A stretch of 15,846 nt of DNA, taken from positions 1-15,846 of the forward strand of contig CALOBA010000056.1 in NCBI GenBank assembly GCA_942491465.1, given 5' to 3'. The translations under genes were made by a program, and so were the position numbers. The DNA comes from CALOBA01 sp942491465. Its GTDB lineage: Bacteria; Pseudomonadota; Gammaproteobacteria; Chromatiales; Chromatiaceae. How positions within the stretch are numbered: the stretch's first letter is position 1; each line of letters opens with the position of its first letter. The notes under the pieces are model-generated. The model saw nothing but the letters and a program-made list of their open reading frames with translations, searched no databases and was not told the DNA's origin. Shown here in pieces: positions 14,465 to 15,846 of this stretch.

Positions 14465-14556
14465 GGGCCGCGCCGATCTGCGTGCGCGGCCCGACGGGCG
14501 CGCTCGCGCGGATGCCGGCTCTTGAAATTCCATTTTATTTTTGCGAGCATCCGCGC
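14465..14556 (+). repeat. Two hairpins between the IS91 remnant and the ISAzo13-type gene
   Basis: GGGCCGCGC (14465-14473) pairs with GCGCGGCCC (14484-14492) around a 10-base loop. GCGCGGATGC (14506-14515) pairs perfectly with GCATCCGCGC (14547-14556) around an AT-rich 31-base loop. The first could be an IS91-type end; the second could be part of the left end or regulatory region of the ISAzo13-type element. Neither boundary is proven. Confidence 0.5.
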
Positions 14557-14583
14557 CACCCTTTAGTCGGAGCGCATGATGGC

Positions 14584-15842
14584 ATGAACGAATTTCCAGG
14601 TTACGACGCAGGCCATGAGGAGGCGATGCGCGTGTACTGCCGGTCGTTGCCGGAAGATCATCGGCGCCGTTATGCCGCAATCGAGTCGTTGAAGATCGGT
14701 TATGGCGGCATCGCCTATGTCGCCCGGGTGCTCGGGATGAGTCGTCGTACGATCCACACCGGGATACGGGAACTCAAGCAGATGGGCGACGACGATCCGG
14801 ATGATCCGAAACGCCCGAGCGGGGACGCCGGGCGAGTACGCCGGCGCGGGGGCGGTCGACCGCCGATCACCGAGCGCAATCCGCTGTTGAAGTCCGTTCT
14901 GCAAGAGGTTCTCGACGTGCACAGCGCCGGCAGTCCAACCGATGAGCGCGTGCGCTGGACAGATCTCAAGCCATTGCAATTGGCGCAGCGGCTGCTCGAG
15001 CACGGCATTGAGGTCAGTCGCAATACCGCCGCCGACTTGCTCGATCGGGCCGACTTTCGTCGCCGGGCGCTGTGCAAGCAGTTGATCACTGGGCAGGTCG
15101 ACCCGCACGAGCGTGACCGACAGTTTCGCCACATTGCCGCCTTGCGCCGCTTGGCATGCCGACGCGGTATCCCCGTGCTGTCCATCGACACGAAGAAAAA
15201 GGAACCGCTCGGCACCTTGCACCGACCCGGGCAGTGCTACAGCACCGCCCCACAGGCAGTGTACGACCACGATTCAGCCACCTCGCCGAAGGCCGCCTGG
15301 TGCCTCACGGCGTCTACGATGTGCATGCGAACGTAGGGTTCATCACCCTGGGCACCTCGCGGGAAAACAGCGCCTTCGTTTGCGACGCCATCGCCTTGTC
15401 TTGGGAGGTTCTCTTCAGTGCAATGTACCCCGGTGCCACCGAGGCGATCCTGCTGTGCGACTGCGGCGGAGCCAACGCGGCCCGCTCCCTGCGTTTCAAG
15501 GAGGACATGATCGCGCTCGCCCGCCGTCTCGGACTGCGTGTGCGCATCGCGCACTATCCGCCCTATACCTCGAAGTGGAATCCGATCGAACACCGCCTCT
15601 TCAACCAGGTCGAGCGTGCCTGGAGCTGCGTGATGCTCGATTCTCCCGAGACCGCTCTGGAAACGGTTGATAATGTCCGCACGCAAACCGGTCTACGTGT
15701 CACCGCGCGCATCTTTGATAATGCCTATGAGATCGGTCGCAAATGCTCCGACACGTTCCGCGATATCAAGGACCGATTCATTCGCAATGATGAGGTTCTC
15801 GGGCAGTGGAACTACGTGATTGACGCGGATGGGTTCTCTTGA
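14584..15842 (+). pseudogene. ISAzo13-family DDE transposase, one-base frameshift
   Basis: This is a nearly complete ISAzo13-family transposase. The ATG at 14584 has GGAG eleven bases upstream. The N-terminal part carries a helix-turn-helix (GIAYVARVLGMSRRTIHTGI) and GGGRPPITERNP. The DDE core shows the first Asp in VLSIDTKKKEPLG, the second in LLCDCGGANAARS, and the Glu in SKWNPIEHRLFN. The frame breaks at 15273-15274: GATTCAGC stands where one more T (GATTTCAGC) would continue VYDHD into FSHLAEGRLVPHGVYDV, a family-conserved stretch. With that base restored the protein has 419 residues, normal length. No slippery sequence suggests programmed frameshifting. The window ends four bases after the stop, so the right terminal repeat is not seen. 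Confidence 0.85.
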
Positions 15843-15846
15843 TAAG

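Larger units (their letters stand above)
13887..15846 (+). mobile_element. Insertion-sequence cluster: IS91 remnant plus ISAzo13-family element
   Basis: Two different insertion sequences lie end to end in the same orientation. The left one is a deletion remnant of an integrase-bearing IS91-type element (13887-14419). The right one is an almost intact ISAzo13-family element whose gene spans 14584-15842. The exact ends, target duplications and the order of insertion cannot be fixed, because the right end is outside the window and no clear terminal repeat of the left element is visible. Confidence 0.6.

Noticed and set aside
15271..15276. Programmed ribosomal frameshift in the ISAzo13-type transposase
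   Set aside because: The site has no slippery heptamer, and family members are normally encoded in one frame; a lost base explains it better.

Overview
The window is high-GC bacterial DNA with a gammaproteobacterial gene set: a yraN-dolP pair beside rsmI, a methionine-salvage mtnC, an HdeD-family membrane protein, an RND-type periplasmic adaptor and an Att/LolCDE-type ABC operon. A halophilic or phototrophic sulfur bacterium (Chromatiales-like) would fit, but only the general gene set supports this, so the placement is tentative.

Layout. From 77 to 2460, on the minus strand, yraN, a dolP-like BON lipoprotein gene and an FAD-linked oxidase gene form an overlapping run. Divergent from it, rsmI (2797-3653, plus) is complete apart from one frame break near 2872. 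From 3654 to 4072 there is no ordinary gene. This stretch holds a 26-bp inverted-repeat element, one copy of a ~210-bp dispersed repeat, a possible promoter and a CGATCC tandem repeat. Next on the plus strand come an RND adaptor without its pump (4073-5161), an HdeD/DUF308 protein (5231-5827), a cluster of palindromes and a DUF6164 membrane protein (6065-6430). mtnC (6515-7192, minus) converges on the last of these and is preceded by a small coupled ORF. Divergent from mtnC lie a 50-residue membrane miniprotein and a truncated EamA-type permease fragment.

From 8030 to 12643 the minus strand carries an ABC operon: ATPase, long two-domain FtsX permease, and a secreted CrtC/AttH lipocalin-like protein. 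This is the AttEFGH arrangement. A second copy of the dispersed repeat sits between ATPase and permease. There it contains a 122-codon ORF with a good ribosome binding site; its start overlaps the ATPase stop and its stop overlaps the permease start. A TauD/TfdA-type dioxygenase gene lies upstream (12827-13702, minus). The right end (13887-15846) is insertion-sequence debris: fused fragments of an IS91-type integrase and transposase, then a nearly complete ISAzo13-family transposase gene with a one-base frame break. The window ends just past its stop codon.

The most notable unexplained signal is the dispersed repeat pair (3752-3962 plus; 11761-11987 minus). Both copies lie downstream of, and in the same sense as, the preceding gene, and share a hairpin whose stem is kept while its loop changes. 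I found no CRISPR array, tRNA or rRNA.
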